Assembly (NCBI GenBank): GCA_047495785.1
Contig: JBLDXI010000024.1
Coordinates: forward strand, 1,426,001-1,490,000
From: Lepidodermella squamata
Taxonomy: Eukaryota > Gastrotricha
Direction: 5' to 3'
Length of the DNA: 64,000 bases
Made by a program: the position numbers and the translations under genes. The notes under the pieces were generated by a model. The model ran no database searches. It was not told the DNA's origin and saw only the letters and a list, made by a program, of their open reading frames with translations. Positions 29,298 to 42,195 of the stretch are shown one piece after another. Every line of letters begins with the position of its first letter. Position 1 is the stretch's first letter.

Positions 29298-30444
29298 ATG
29301 CGTTGTTTGCTTCTACCAAGTCGTTTTCCCGCCGCGATTTTTCTGTTTCTCGGCGCAATTTGTCTCGTTCAAATTCTGCCGCTGGTTCTGCACCAATATT
29401 CGCCGCCAGATAGTCGGCTTTTTGTCAATTTTCCTCTCATCGACGCAGCGGAAGATGAGAAAATGGAAGCTGAGTTTGTTCGGCGGCGAAACGAAGCCTA
29501 TGGAAAATGTCATTCGACAAATAGAACGGAATTTATAGATTTCGAATCTATGAAAGTCATGCCTTACAACTTGCTTTCATATAAATTTATCTTTGTCGAT
29601 GAGACAAATAAAATCGTATTTTGCAAGTAAGTTTTCGCCTGAAATTTTAATTTATTTTTAATTTATTTGAAATTTTAGTGTACCAAAAGTTGCGTCGACC
29701 AATTGGAAAAAATTGCTGCTTATCATGTCTGATTCACCCGAGGCCAATTATTCGTCGCCGGCCGAGATCGATGACGACATTGTTAATCAAGATGCCTTTC
29801 GAATGACGAACTGGTCCAATTTCAAGCCGTTGCTTCATTATTCGAAAGAGAAAGCCAATTTCAGGCTTCGTAATTACACTAAAATAATCTGGGTTCGAAA
29901 TGTAAGCTTGGGACATTTTTCATGAAGTAAAATTAATTTTATTTTTCAGCCTTACCTTCGGTTAATTTCTGCATGGAAATCCAAATTTTTCTATCCGAAC
30001 CCTTACTACAACAAAGTCGGCAGTTACATAATTTGGAAGTACCGCAAAAAGGCGACGAAAGCCGAGATCAACCGCGGCTATCCAGTCACATTCCCCGAGT
30101 TCTTAAAATACGTCCGAGATCGAGGCCGTCAGCACAAACTCGACGTTCACTGGAACGTCATGTCTGAAATGTGCATGTTCTGCAAAATTCGCTACGACTA
30201 CATCGGCCACTACGAAACCCTGCTGCCCGAGGCTAATTACGTACTTCGAAAGTTGGCGAAACGCCGAAATGCGGCTGAGTTACCGGCTTTCCCGATGAAA
30301 AACGCGAGGCAACAAGCGGCGGTTATGACGGCGGCTGATCACGCCCGTCTCATCGCTTCACTGCCGGCTAATCTGCTTAACGAAACGCTCGCCGTTTTCG
30401 AACGCGATTTCGAAATTTTCGGATATCAAAAACCGGCGTTTTAA
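29298..30444 (+). CDS. Carbohydrate sulfotransferase-like type II membrane protein (ST4)
   Basis: Three exons: 29298-29626, 29679-29901, 29950-30444; 348 residues, joins in phase. The signal anchor is at about residues 10-30. It has FVDETNKIVFC, PSB motif VPKVASTNWKK, PB motif WVRNPYLRLISAW, LDVHWNVMSEMCMFC, YDYIGHYETL and a FEIFGYQKP end. It is the middle gene of the ST3-ST4-ST5 tandem, each with identical intron positions. AATAAA at about 30499-30504 follows the stop. Likely a Golgi enzyme; substrate unknown. Confidence 0.82.
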
Positions 30445-30607
30445 CCTCAGTTTTTGCTTGATTTTTTTTCGCTCAAACCCGCGGTACATTTTTGTATAAA
30501 ATAAAGAAGATCGATTTTTGTATTTTATTTAAATTAATATTCATCACGGTGATCGATACTGCAGGCCAGTGGGCCGTCTCGGTTTTGTTGTTACTCATTA
30601 ATAATTG

Positions 30608-31925
30608 ATGATTTATCGCAATTTACTTACGATAAACAAGACGCGCAATACCACTTCGAATTTCTTCATGCGAGCAGCGAGAAGAATGCTGAAAAAATTA
30701 CGGCTGCCGGATTTTTTCCGAAATCGCTACGTTTTCATTTTATTGCTGCTAATCGCCTTAGTTTGCTTCATCAAAATTCCGCATGTCGTGAAACAGAATC
30801 ACGAAGAACATCATGACCAACCACTAGAGCCTGCTGGATATTTCGCTCTGGCCCATATCAAAGACAGATCTTCGCAAATCGTGAAACGAAATCTTCGCAT
30901 TCAAAATAGGCAGCATCTGAAAAATGAGAAATTGGAGGCTGAATTCGCGAGGCGAAGAAAGGCCGGCTACGACGCTTGTTTAGCCGAAAATCAGACGGAT
31001 TTTTTGTCCTTCCACTCCAGAACTGCTATGGAAATGCCCTTCGAACTGCTGGCCTACACATTTTTATTCGTGGATGAAACGAATAAATTGATATTCTGCA
31101 AGTAATTTTTCAAATATTAAAAAGCCGCATAATTTTTCCTGATTTTTTTAGTGTCCCAAAAGTTGCATCGACCAACTGGAAAAAGCTGCTCCTGGTGATG
31201 TCAGAAACTCCCGAGGTTAACTATACTTCAACGGATGAAGTTGATGACGACGTTGTGAATCGAAACTCTTTCTCGCTCAATGATTGGTCCAAGCTCAAGC
31301 CGCTGATTTTTTACTGGAAAGAGGAAGCGATGTTCCGCCTTAAAAACTACACAAAGGTCATCTGGGTCCGAGACGTAGGCATTTTCAAGTTGAATTAGGA
31401 TGTTTAAACTTGTATTCCTTATAGCCATACAAACGGCTCATGTCAGCGTGGAAGTCGAAATTTTTCACAAAAAATAAGTACTACAACGAAGTTGGTAAGC
31501 ACATCATTTGGAAATATCGCGCCAACGCGACTAATGAAGAAATTCATCGCGGCTACCCGGTTTCATTTGCCGAGTTTTTTCAATACGTCCGAGATTTCGG
31601 GAATATAAAAAAGCTCGACGTTCACTGGAACGTCATGTCCGAAATGTGCATGTTCTGCAGGATGCCTTACGACTACATCGGGCATTACGAAACGATTGAA
31701 AGCGAGGCGGATTATCTGCTGGAAAAATTGGCGAAACGGCGTGGTCGTGATGAATGGGTGCCATTCCCGGCGAAAAACCCGGCTCATGCAACGAAAGTGA
31801 TGAGTGATAAAGAAATATCTGATTTAACTGCTTCGATACCTGTAGATTTATTCAACGAAACTTTAGCTGTTTTCAATTCAGATTATCGCATTTTCGGTTA
31901 TGAGAAGCCAATGCACCCGAAATAA
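30608..31925 (+). CDS. Carbohydrate sulfotransferase-like type II membrane protein (ST5)
   Basis: Three exons: 30608-31101, 31152-31374, 31425-31925; 405 residues. It differs from ST3/ST4 by a longer, basic N-terminus before the signal anchor (about residues 40-58) and a longer stem. An in-frame ATG near 30668 would give a more usual cytosolic tail. Motifs: FVDETNKLIFC, PSB VPKVASTNWKK, PB WVRDPYKRLMSAW, LDVHWNVMSEMCMFC, DYRIFGYEKP. The gene starts only about 160 bp after the ST4 stop and its own stop overlaps an AATAAA signal. Confidence 0.82.
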
Positions 31926-31934
31926 AATTTTATT
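31921..31934. promoter_or_regulatory. Palindromic bidirectional poly(A) signal
   Basis: AATAAAATTTTATT is a perfect palindrome giving AATAAA on both strands. It overlaps the ST5 stop (31923-31925) and lies 17 bp beyond the stop of the convergent beta-propeller gene. It could therefore serve both transcripts, whose 3' ends must overlap. Confidence 0.6.
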
Positions 31935-31950
31935 CGTATTTTCATCTTTT

Positions 31951-33324
31951 TTAAACAATGTCGTAAGCTTTGATAGATCCAGCGAAATTTCCAGATACGA
32001 AAATAGTGCGGTTATGATAGGCAAGGAAACTCGCAGTTTCGTCAGTTCTAACAGCTAGACGACCTGAATTTTTTTCGAAAACCAATAAGCCGCTACTTGA
32101 CCTAGCCATCACGTAATCATTAGTAACAAACGGCTGACCTGCGCAATTATCAGGGCATTTATAAAGTAGGTCACGCTGGCCGGTTGAAATGTTATAGGCC
32201 CGAACGCTGTCCATGCAGGTCAAAAAAGCGTTAACGCCGTCAGTTGCTGGCGTGGTGTCGGTGTTGAATATCCAATCGCAGACTTCGCTGTACCACATTA
32301 ACGGATGCTGGCCTCTTGAATTGTCGTACCAAACGCCGGCGAGTGACGTGTTTGACATGGTCATAGTTACAGCGGCTAATGCGACTCCGGTCGCGGCTAT
32401 AGGCACCCAGTTTGCCGACGCTCCGAGGTTATTAGATTTTAAAACCGTAGACCAGAGCACGCGCCCTTGAAATATTAGAATTAATGAAAATTAACAATTA
32501 ATTAAAAATAAGATTCAAAAATGAATAAAAAAATCCAGCTTAAAAATATGAATTTTCGAAATTTTACCTGTTACGGGATCAATTTCTCCGAGTTGAGCTT
32601 GATTTTTGTTGCCAAGACCAGACGAGAAAAGCACCCGGTTGTCTTTATTTATAGCTGTAAATGCCCAACTATCCGGCGCTGAAGTAGTCCCGAACAAGTT
32701 AGTTTGGAAAACAACTGAAGAATTTGCGGCGCTAATTCCAATACCCTGGCTCCGTGTTATTCCACACGGGGCGTAGATCAGGCCAAGCGATTTCGTTGTA
32801 ACGACTCCGTAAGGAAAGCTACCAGTGGACGGTTGGTACGGGTAGTTGGGTGATACCCATCTGATATCACATGTGTACTGATTTAGGGACATGACAAAAG
32901 TACCCCAGCTGTCGGATGTGCTCTGGAGTAGGACGAAATTATCGACACCGATCGATGGAGCGCTAAATCCGAATTGAGGATTCAGTTCACAAGTCTGTAT
33001 CACCTGGCCATTCGTTTCATTCAGAACGTAGAGGATGTTCATCCAAGACAGCATTGAAATAACGGTTCCGTTGAAAACGATTGGCGTGGTAAAAGTTGTA
33101 CCTGGCGAGGCAGTTGTATTCCATCTCAACTTTAGACCATTAATTGGGCCGAGAGTCTCGTTTCTAAACCCGATGTGGTCATCGCCTCCGCCAAATGCAG
33201 TCCATTCGAGGAGGGTGTCTTGTTCTGATGACAATTTCTCCCGGTTATGGGAGCCAGCCAGAACCTGGTGATAAAGAAGTGAAAATACGGTAAAGCTTAG
33301 AATCAGCTTGGTAAAATTTGGCAT
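31951..33324 (-). CDS. Secreted PQQ-like beta-propeller protein
   Basis: Two exons: 33324-32568 and 32465-31951; 423 residues. An N-terminal signal peptide (about residues 1-23, ending VLAG) is followed by repeated blade-like units. These have Trp/Gly-rich strands and turns such as VLNETNGQVIQTC, GEIDPVTG, RAYNISTGQRDLL and FEKNSGRLAV, typical of PQQ/WD-like propeller repeats. Several N-glycosylation sites (NTT, NGT, NSS, NTS) fit secretion. No catalytic signature is seen, so it may be a binding protein. It converges on ST5 with only 25 bp between stop codons. Confidence 0.65.
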
Positions 33325-34253
33325 TTTATCGTAATTAAAAGGTGTTAATAGAGCTTATCTGAAGGGTTAAAAAGCCTTATCTGTATATTAAGTGAACTTG
33401 TGGGAAGAACTATTAAGGCTCACAGGTGATAATTTTAAGGTGTAATTTGAGACATGAGTATATTGATGACTAAGACGACATGAAAACTGACGTTTACTGA
33501 AATGACAATTGAAAGCTCTTATTTTTGCCAAAGCCATCATTTCTTCCGGGTCTAGAAAAATCAGGAAAAACTTGATTTTTTTTGAAATTTTCAGAACATA
33601 AGGAGGGGCCTATATCAGATAGCTGTGAAAATGTCTGGGATTTTTTGCATTTTACCCTGATTTTATAAAAATATTTGAAGGTATGGGTAAATTTGGACAC
33701 CAGAATGTTAATTTAAACACCTCATTAGCATATGCACAATTTTATTGAAACGCGCACATCTGTATTTTTTCATAAAATTATTTCGCTTTAATTAATAACT
33801 TTCGGCTCGCCTGTACCGAATTCTAGCGGAATAAAGTTATATTTTTCAACCCGCCGACAGTTCAAGGCGGTATTAGCTTGGGATAATAATTTCATTCCAC
33901 CTTTCTTGCGGATTGTCTAAGGCGGACCTCTCTTCTCTCTTCAATTTTTCTTGATTGTCCAAATTGATTGCGTCCAATTTTAACCAGCGTTGCGGTATTC
34001 GTCGATACACGTCAATGATTCATCGCATTTAAAATTGCCCCGAACTTTCGACCGGACAAAAGTTCATTTTTAAGAAAAACAAGTGATAAGGCATTTAAGA
34101 AACTTTTTTAATGCTATTTTGCCCTCTTTCTATAATGGACTAGGTGTTTGACATGTATACAATGTGTATAAACTCGTGAAAACATGAAAAAATTCACGTG
34201 TAAAACTTTAATCATTGCTGAAATGATGCAAGATAACGGACTAGAAACAACGG
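33325..34253. other. Intergenic between divergent genes
   Basis: This stretch separates the leftward beta-propeller gene from the rightward P-glycoprotein gene and should contain both promoters. No coding similarity or RNA gene was recognised. Confidence 0.45.
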
Positions 34254-34262
34254 CTATAAAAA
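34254..34262 (+). promoter_or_regulatory. TATA box of the P-glycoprotein gene (candidate)
   Basis: TATAAAAAG lies about 118 bp upstream of the P-glycoprotein ATG, within the sequence CGGCTATAAAAAGCCGAGG. A start site about 30 bp downstream would leave a short 5' untranslated leader. Confidence 0.45.
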
Positions 34263-37200
34263 GCCGAGGGCACAGGTACCGGCAGGCGTAGAAAAAAATC
34301 AAGCCAATACTGCAGTTCACTTCAAGTTTCCTAGCTAAAATTCTACACAAATTTCTGCTAACACAAGAAAAATGGCAGCAGGTATGCTTATACTCCAAGG
34401 AAATTCACCCTTTTTGCAACTTTTCTTGATTTTCAGGCGCAAATTTACAACAGGACGGCGATGAAAAGCAGGCTAAAGATGCTGATGAGAAAAGCGTCGT
34501 TGTTCAAATTCCAGAAAAAGAGCAAATTGAGGAGGTGGCTGAGTCGAAAACTGCATCCGTAGAGCCGCCGCCCATCGGATTTTTCCAAGTCGTACGTTAT
34601 TCGCCACTATATCATTACTTTTTCATTAATTTTTTCTAAAATAGTTTCGATACGCCTCTGCACTTGACATTGTCCTGTTGATTTTTGGAACCCTCGGAGC
34701 CATGGCTCATGGGTGCGTTAACCCACTGATGGTCTATGTGCTTGGCTTAGTTATCGATGATTTCGTAAATCCAGGAGTGAGTCTTGAGTGCTGAACCCCT
34801 GAAAACATACTATAATGCTCGGTTTTTCAGCGTCTTTGTAATACAACGGAAGTTCCGATCTCGTCTAATCTAACTGTGGGTGAGCAGGATGCAGCAACAA
34901 TGGCTGAGATGCGAACTGCCCAGGCTAGAATCACTCAACTTTCTATTTATTTTGCAAGTAAGCTCGAAATCGTCTTAAAATAAACCGAGATGTCTAACTT
35001 CGATCTTATGCAGTCATTGGGGCAGTATCTTTCACTGTTTCCTTCGTGCAATCCTACTTCTGGAATGTATCCTCCGAAAACCAAATGCTTCGGATTCGGA
35101 AGCTGTACTTCAGATCTCTTCTACGGCAAGACATCTCGTGGTACGATAAACAGGACGCAGGAGCTTTAACAACCCGTTTTGCTGACGACGCCGGGCAAAT
35201 TCAAAATGGCATTGGCGATAAACTTGGCAGTTTCATCCAAAATCTCAGCTGTGTTATTGGCTGTGTCGTAATTGGACTGGTCATAGGTTGGCAACTCTGC
35301 TTAGTCACAATCACTATGCTACCGGTTAGCTGCTTCTTGACCTATCTGATGTTTAAGGTGGCGTTCTCCCGGTACACTGCTGAAGCTAATGCTTATGCTA
35401 AAGCTGGATCAGTCGCGCAAGAAGTTCTTCAAAGCATTCGAACTGTCACAGCTTTTGGTCGGCAGAGGGAAGAGATCGACCGATACACGGCACATTTAGA
35501 GGATGCCAAAGTAGTTTCGTCCAGGAGTGGGTTTTACCAGGGCCTGATCACCGGTGTGACTTACTTCTTCCTGATCGCTATGTACACCCTTGGTTTCGGT
35601 TATGGGGCGTACTTGATCAGCCAGCCCGGGTCTGGTTATACTATCGGCAAATGTCTAACGATAGTCTTCGCCCTTCTCAATGGAACTTTCTGCTTCGGAA
35701 CTTCGTTTGGATCAATTCAAGCCTTTGCTGCCACAAGATCGGCTGCGAGCCGGATATTCGCCACAATTGAACAAATGCCGACGATAGACGTGTACGCCGA
35801 AACAGGGCTGAAATGCGAGAAAACTTCATTCAAAGGAAGAATCGAATTCAAAGACGTGTCATTTCACTACCCAGCCAGGGCTGATGTTCCTATTCTGAAG
35901 AGGGTCGCTTTAACCGTGGAGCCTGGAACTACTGTAGCTCTAGTTGGATCTAGTGGCTGCGGGAAATCTACGATTATCCAGTTGATTCAAAGACTTTATG
36001 ATGCTGTCGAAGGATCGGTTGAATACGACGGACGGAACATCAAGGACTACAACATAACTTCCCTTCGATCGATGATAGGCATAGTTAGCCAAGAGCCGGT
36101 ACTTTTCAATACGACAATTGCTGAAAACATCCGATACGGTCTATCAGACGGATTAGTCTCACAATTTGATATTGAGCAAGCTGCCAAACTTGCGAATGCC
36201 CATGACTTCATTTCGAAACTACCGAAAGGATACGAGACTCTTGTTGGAGAGCAAGGTGCGCAGTTGAGTGGTGGTCAGAAGCAACGAATCGCTATAGCTA
36301 GGGCTTTAGTCCGAGATCCAAAGGTCCTTCTTCTCGACGAGGCAACTTCTGCGTTAGACACTGAGTCGGAGGCTATTGTTCAAGACGCGCTGGACAGAGC
36401 CCGAGAGGGTAGGACGACTATCGCCATAGCCCATCGCCTTTCTACAATCATCAATGCTGATAAGATCATCGTTATGAATGCTGGAGAAGTTTTCGAAGTA
36501 GGAACTCACAATGAATTGTTGTCGAAGCAAGGAATCTACGCGAAATTGGTCGCCGCGCAACATAGCAGTGCCATCGGCGAGAAAAATGCAATGAGTGCTC
36601 AGGAGCATCGCAACGCGTTGGTCAGGGCGAGAACATCAGCCCGAGAACTGGAAGCACTAGCAAAATCCGCTGAACCTGAAACGGCGGCTGCCAAGAACGA
36701 GGATGAAGACAAAACTGACAAGGAAAAGCTGGTGAAGAAACACTTTTCGATCTTACGGCTATGGAAAATGGCGTCGAATGAAGCTTTTTTCTTCCTTATG
36801 GGCTCCTTTGGTTCAATCATTTGCGGAATCATTTGGCCGTTGTATGCGATCATTTGGTCAAGGATTTTAACAGCTTACGAGATTTGCGACCCTAACGAAG
36901 CCTTCAATCGAGCTTTGATGTTCTCCCTTCCCTAGTAATAAAATTGGGTAACATGATCATGCAAGAAATGTATATGATCTGGAACAGAATCCATAATATC
37001 TCGTGAAGAAATTATGTGATCTCGTCGCAGGTTATTACGATCGCGCGGGATCTTGTGCCCCCAGATGTACCATCGTGCAACTTCTTGTGCAAACCTGTGC
37101 ACGATCTTGAAAGTTCTTGCATGTTCTCGCAACTTCCCGCAAGTTCATTGGAGATCTTGTGTAGAACCTGCAAGTCTTAGTAATTCTTGCACTTTTCTTG

Positions 37201-38078
37201 CATTCCGGTTGCTCTGGATACTCAGCCCCATATGTCCCATATTTGTCCCACCTACAATCCACAATTAACACTCAAATTGATTCACTTTTCGTAATTTTTT
37301 ATTCGAGTCCATCAAATAGGCAATAAAATTGATTGAACGAATCAGGAAAAAGAAATAAATTGCCGCAAAAGTTCGGCCAAATGTTCAACGAGAACATATT
37401 AGCGAGAGATTGTCGTAGCACAGGTCGATTACCACACCATTCCTTGTGGAGTGTTCGATTTATCTTGGCCCGAGTTGGCGTGATGACGTCCGCGGCTTTT
37501 TGATCCAAGTTGAAGTTGCACCCATTCTTCATAAAAACTGAAAAATATCAGATCGAGGAAAAGAATCGGCAATGAATAAGAATAATAACTTACTCATCCA
37601 CAAAGGACGCCTTCTCAGGTCCAGGAAATGATGATCGGTGACAGCAGGTCAGAACAATCAGACAGGCTCTTTGCGATTCCTCACTTTGCACCAGGGCTAA
37701 AGTACACCCGAACAGGCCACCGCTGCAACTCACCAACTTGTTGAATAACACGGAGAACTGCAAAACAGGGCAATTATTATTTTCAATTATGAGCGAAATT
37801 CAACTCACCAATTGGCTAGAGAAGCAAATTCCATGGAAAACAGGAAAAATAAATAAATAATACCTAAAACCTAGATAAAGGAAACGATCAAGATATGCGG
37901 AAATTTCTCTGCTCAGGTTGAATAAATTCAGGTAATTTCAGATTGAATGAAAGCGTCAACAAAAAAAACATAAATAAAACTCAAATTTGAATCAATGAAA
38001 AATTATCAGCAGAGTCAGAGTCAGCACAATCAGTAATGCGCGTCATCGTTTCGGCTCTCTGGCTATCCGTAACGGGGC

Positions 38079-39005
38079 TCACTTGCGCTTTTTGTCCTTG
38101 AGCTTCTGCGCAACAGCAATCGCCATTTCCGCCAGCTGCGCACGAGTAATGGTTACCTCTTCGTTCTTTTCCAACTGTGAAATTACGTGGTGGCCAATTG
38201 CTTTCTTCAACTCAAGTGAATCCTGCGCTTTCAGGTCGCGCCCCAACTGGTTTACTGACGCTACAGCCTCCCAATACTTGTCGTTTGACATATCCTGCCC
38301 GGCGTAGATTTCCTTCATGAGAATTTCTGCAAGAAAGCTGTTTAAAATAGCCAAATTTATAGACTAGAAATACTTTTCCACAGGCTGGTCCGTTCTTTGT
38401 CGAGAGGCGGACGATCATCGGGGCGGGTGACTCGTGGCAAAAGCATTTTTTCCACCAGCTCGGCAGGCGTCCATAGTTGTTGAGCCAGCGCTCGCCCCAC
38501 GTCAGCAACGGCGGGTTTACTTCCAGCGGTGTCTTGCACGTTTGAAATAATGTTTTCACCATTGTGCATCTGAAGAAAAAAATGATCAACATGAAAACGG
38601 AACAATTATGATCAAGAAGCCGTGCGTAACACTATCAATGTTAAGCCATCTGAAAAAATAAGTAATGAAGAGAGACAAACGTACGAATGAGCCATTAAAG
38701 TTCGGGTTGAGTTTAGAAGAGCGGCGTGTTTCTGAGGACGACTTTTTAGGATTTTCTTTATCTTCGGTCTCCGAGTCGGACTGGATCACCCTGCGCTTCG
38801 TCTGCTTTCCTGATGTTTCGCGGGCTGAAGTAGTCGCCTGCTCCGTTTCCACAGACTGATAAATTAAAATGAGATTAGTTGTCAAAGTTGCTCTTGAAAT
38901 TACCTTTTGAATATTCTTTACTCTCTGCATAAAAGAGTTTCCAGCAGCAAAGAAATTACCTCCACGCATTTGAGAGCTCTCAGGCGATGAGTCGTCGCGG
39001 CCCAT
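38079..39005 (-). CDS. Accessory protein of the CACTA-like transposon
   Basis: Four exons: 39005-38904, 38855-38685, 38569-38374, 38326-38079; 238 residues with every join in phase. The first part is polar and Ser/Lys-rich with acidic patches (QSDSETEDKE). The second is helical (around LVEKMLLPRVTR and KYWEAVASVNQLGRDL) and ends in the basic DKKRK. I recognise no family. By analogy with TnpA of plant CACTA elements it may bind the subterminal repeats, but no similarity was seen. It is transcribed in the same direction as the transposase, 193 bp after it. Confidence 0.6.
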
Positions 39006-39197
39006 TCTAGTGATGATCACGATGATAACGAAATAACACACTAAATATCGCTGATGAAAATAAGGTTTAAATAGTGTAATTTTGCCGAACAAGTTACTCA
39101 AATTTTAAAAATAGTATATAAAAAACCAGCGACCAGTATAAGCAAGTAATATAAGTATCAAATTTGCGACATCGTTCATCTCTATAAGTGTCACTCG

Positions 39198-42195
39198 CTA
39201 GCACTCCTCGTCCAGGTGCCACGGAACAGCGTAAAATGGCGCATCTTGATCACCAGATGGTATGAGAACTACTCTCTCGCGAAGTTGGTCAACCCGAACA
39301 ATAACGAAGGGTTCTTCGCGGTTTTCCTCTACATTAGATAACTGATAAGCTCTGCAGCATTTGCGAGAATCATTGCTGGGATCCATAAGGACTAGAAGTA
39401 AATTAGAGCGCAACTCCTTGCAACCGCGTAGCTCAACGTCCGCATTTGACATGAATTCAACAAAATCAGTCATGATTGCCGGCCCAGCAACCTCTTGGTA
39501 GTAATGAACGATTGCGAACACGACGCCATTCATACGAAAAAAGCAGACAGATTCGCCGACAAACTCGACACAACCGAGCTGGACAATATGAGCGAAAGAC
39601 CTCGGGAGTTTTCGCTTGGCACCGCGATTTAGCAACCGACCGTCGTATCGCTGATGCGCATGAATGGTAGTAGCGTAAAATTGGGTTGTGATAGGGACTA
39701 TATCGAGATCGAATTTGGTCATAAAGGCAACAATCGCTTGACGGGGAATATTCGAAGTATCCAGTAAATTTCGCAATTCACCTTCGTTATCAATCGCCAA
39801 GGGTTGGTGAGTGAGCTGGAAAAAGCTAAAGCGCCTAACAATCTGGCCAGCTTGACCCCTGGTTCCGTTAAAAGCCCTTGTGAACCAACTGAGTGCACCC
39901 TCGGCAAAGAAGACGGAAAACCAGCCCAACGCTCCGTGACGCAAAACAGCTGGGGGAAGGTGGTCAAGGCAGTGTAAAAGAAATGTTTCAGCTTTAACAC
40001 CACCAAGAAGTCTCGGATAGCACTTGCGGAATGAATCGACTAGAGCCCACGCAGCCGCAACGTTGGCTTCCTTCCGCTCCTGTTCAACCACATCGTCGTA
40101 ATCTAGCATCAGTCGCATAGCGATTTGAAACGTAAGAATCAGAAGTAGGTAAGGAGGTGACAACTCCTGTTTCAGTAGCGAAGGGCCAATCGTAACGCTT
40201 AGCAGCTTCGCTTGTTTTGCTTTCAGTGATGAGTTCATATTTTTGGCAAAAGAGTCGAGTCGAGTATCGCACAGCTGAGCTGGCAAACGTATTTCTTGCA
40301 AACGAGCTTGAATGCTTGCTCGATCTTCTAAGCCAATAATGTCTTCATGCGATAACATGTTCTTGAACATTCCTTTGCCAACGCCTTCAACTGCGACATG
40401 AAATGGATCAGGCGGTGCATCGGCAGCTAATTGCATTCGATATTTGAAATGAAGAACATTCCGACACGGCCTGCAGCCTAAATACGGCCCTGGCTGATTT
40501 TCATCAAGTAACCGAGCTCCGATTTCAGCTATTTCATTCGGTTCACGTGATCGATATATGCGCTGGATGCGATATTCAAACTTCCAAGCGCGTGAATCAG
40601 CATGATATGCGCCAGGTTGCTCACAGTCGGGACACGCGAATTCACCATTGAAATGAACCATTGACAAAGCATCCGCTCTGGCCGGCGAATCTCCAACAAA
40701 TAATTCGAACTTGATGGTAACTCGAAATACAACTCCCGGGGCGAAACGCATGACTTTTCCAAGGCTAGCATCGCCAGTATCTGTATAGTCGAGAAATTCG
40801 TCAACGCTAAGCAATGATGCGAATAAAAGCCGTTGCATGTCTGGTTTGTGAGAACCCTGCCATAATCCCAGCTGGAACAGTGAACCCGGATGGAAACGGC
40901 AATGCTTTGGTAAATTCGTGCAGCTAGCAACAACAGGCCAAATACTGATGCCATTCTTTGAGCCAATTGGAGCGCCGTCAGCATTAAGGCGCAGTTTCAC
41001 AACGACGTGAGGCACATAGCTGGATGACTCCTTCTTCCGAAATAGCGGGTCTTCGATTTTTAGTTGCTCGTTCAACTTGATCATATAGTACTTAAGGACG
41101 ACCAGCAACTGCCATCGGAAAGACGGCAAGACGAGATGTGCTACTTTAGCGGGTCGAGGCTGTCGATCTGAGCAATCTTCAATCGGACACATTCCTTCGT
41201 CGTCCAAAATTTCTGTGTGCAGCGAGCACATTTTGATATTCGCAGGCACAGCATGCAAAAATCGGCGCTTTATCTCCATATTAAACCTATAAGCAAAATT
41301 AAACCTATGATACTTGAACGAAGATAGGTACTTTAAAGCTCAAATACCTGTGTAAAGACGGTGGTAAGTAAACACCTTGTCTCTTGTACTTGAGGAACAT
41401 CGAAATCAAGTCGGTCATCATTGAATTGGCTGGGCCATATTTTTGTTGGAACTGCCACAAGTCGCCAACCAGGTTGTTCTGACCGCTGGTATCGAAAGCT
41501 CTAGCAGCTTTCACGATAGTTCTGTAATCAAACTCAACGACGCTGTCGTAGCCATCGTTGCAGTGAGCAGCATTCGTCGAATCAGAGTCTGACGATGTGA
41601 CATCGCTCCAGCTGGATGACAGAGAAGAATCAAAGTTAGACTCTCCAGATGCTGATGACGATGATGATGACGAAGAAGAAGGGAGGGAGGGCAAAGTTCG
41701 GAAAGACGGAGGATAAATCGAAGAACCTTAATGTATAAAAATAAAACTTGAATTCAACCAAATTCCTAATTAGATTCATTTATTACCGAGCGACGACTGC
41801 AAGTTGATAGTTTGGGACCCCAGATCAGCTCCAGTTAGAGTAATGAGCGGATGATAAGATTCAGCTGAAAACGCCGACGCCTGCGAAACAGCTAGAAAGC
41901 CTGCAGAGTGCTGAGAGCCGTTTAGAGAATGAGTAGCCACAAGTTGCGCTGAAGATTCTACTGAATCAGTGGGCTTCTTACGGGATACACGCTTTCTACG
42001 TTTGCTTCTGCGGTATTGCTCACCTGAGTCTGAGTCATCGGAAATTTGACTATCAAAGCTTTGCTCAACACTTCGTTTTCGACGTTTTCGCAAACAAACA
42101 CGGCGTCGCTTCCGACAAGGCTCACTATCAGCAGAGCTAGGTGACTGGGATTCGCCTTCAGGCGACGAACCTTCTTCGGATGAGATGGACGACAT
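39198..42195 (-). CDS. Tnp2/CACTA-like transposase
   Basis: Three exons: 42195-41787, 41726-41348, 41286-39198; 958 residues, joins in phase. Residues 1-70 are Ser-rich with strongly basic clusters, a likely nuclear-localisation region. A Ser/Asp-rich linker follows. The core has LNADGAPIGSKNGISIWPV (about 362-380), GDSPARAD (461-468) and HFNGEFACPDC (about 474-484), the blocks of the Transposase_21 (Tnp2) family. It is followed by a DUF4218-like segment (HLPPAVLRHGALGWFSVFF). No internal stop is present, so it may be functional. It would cut and paste the element in the nucleus. Confidence 0.82.
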
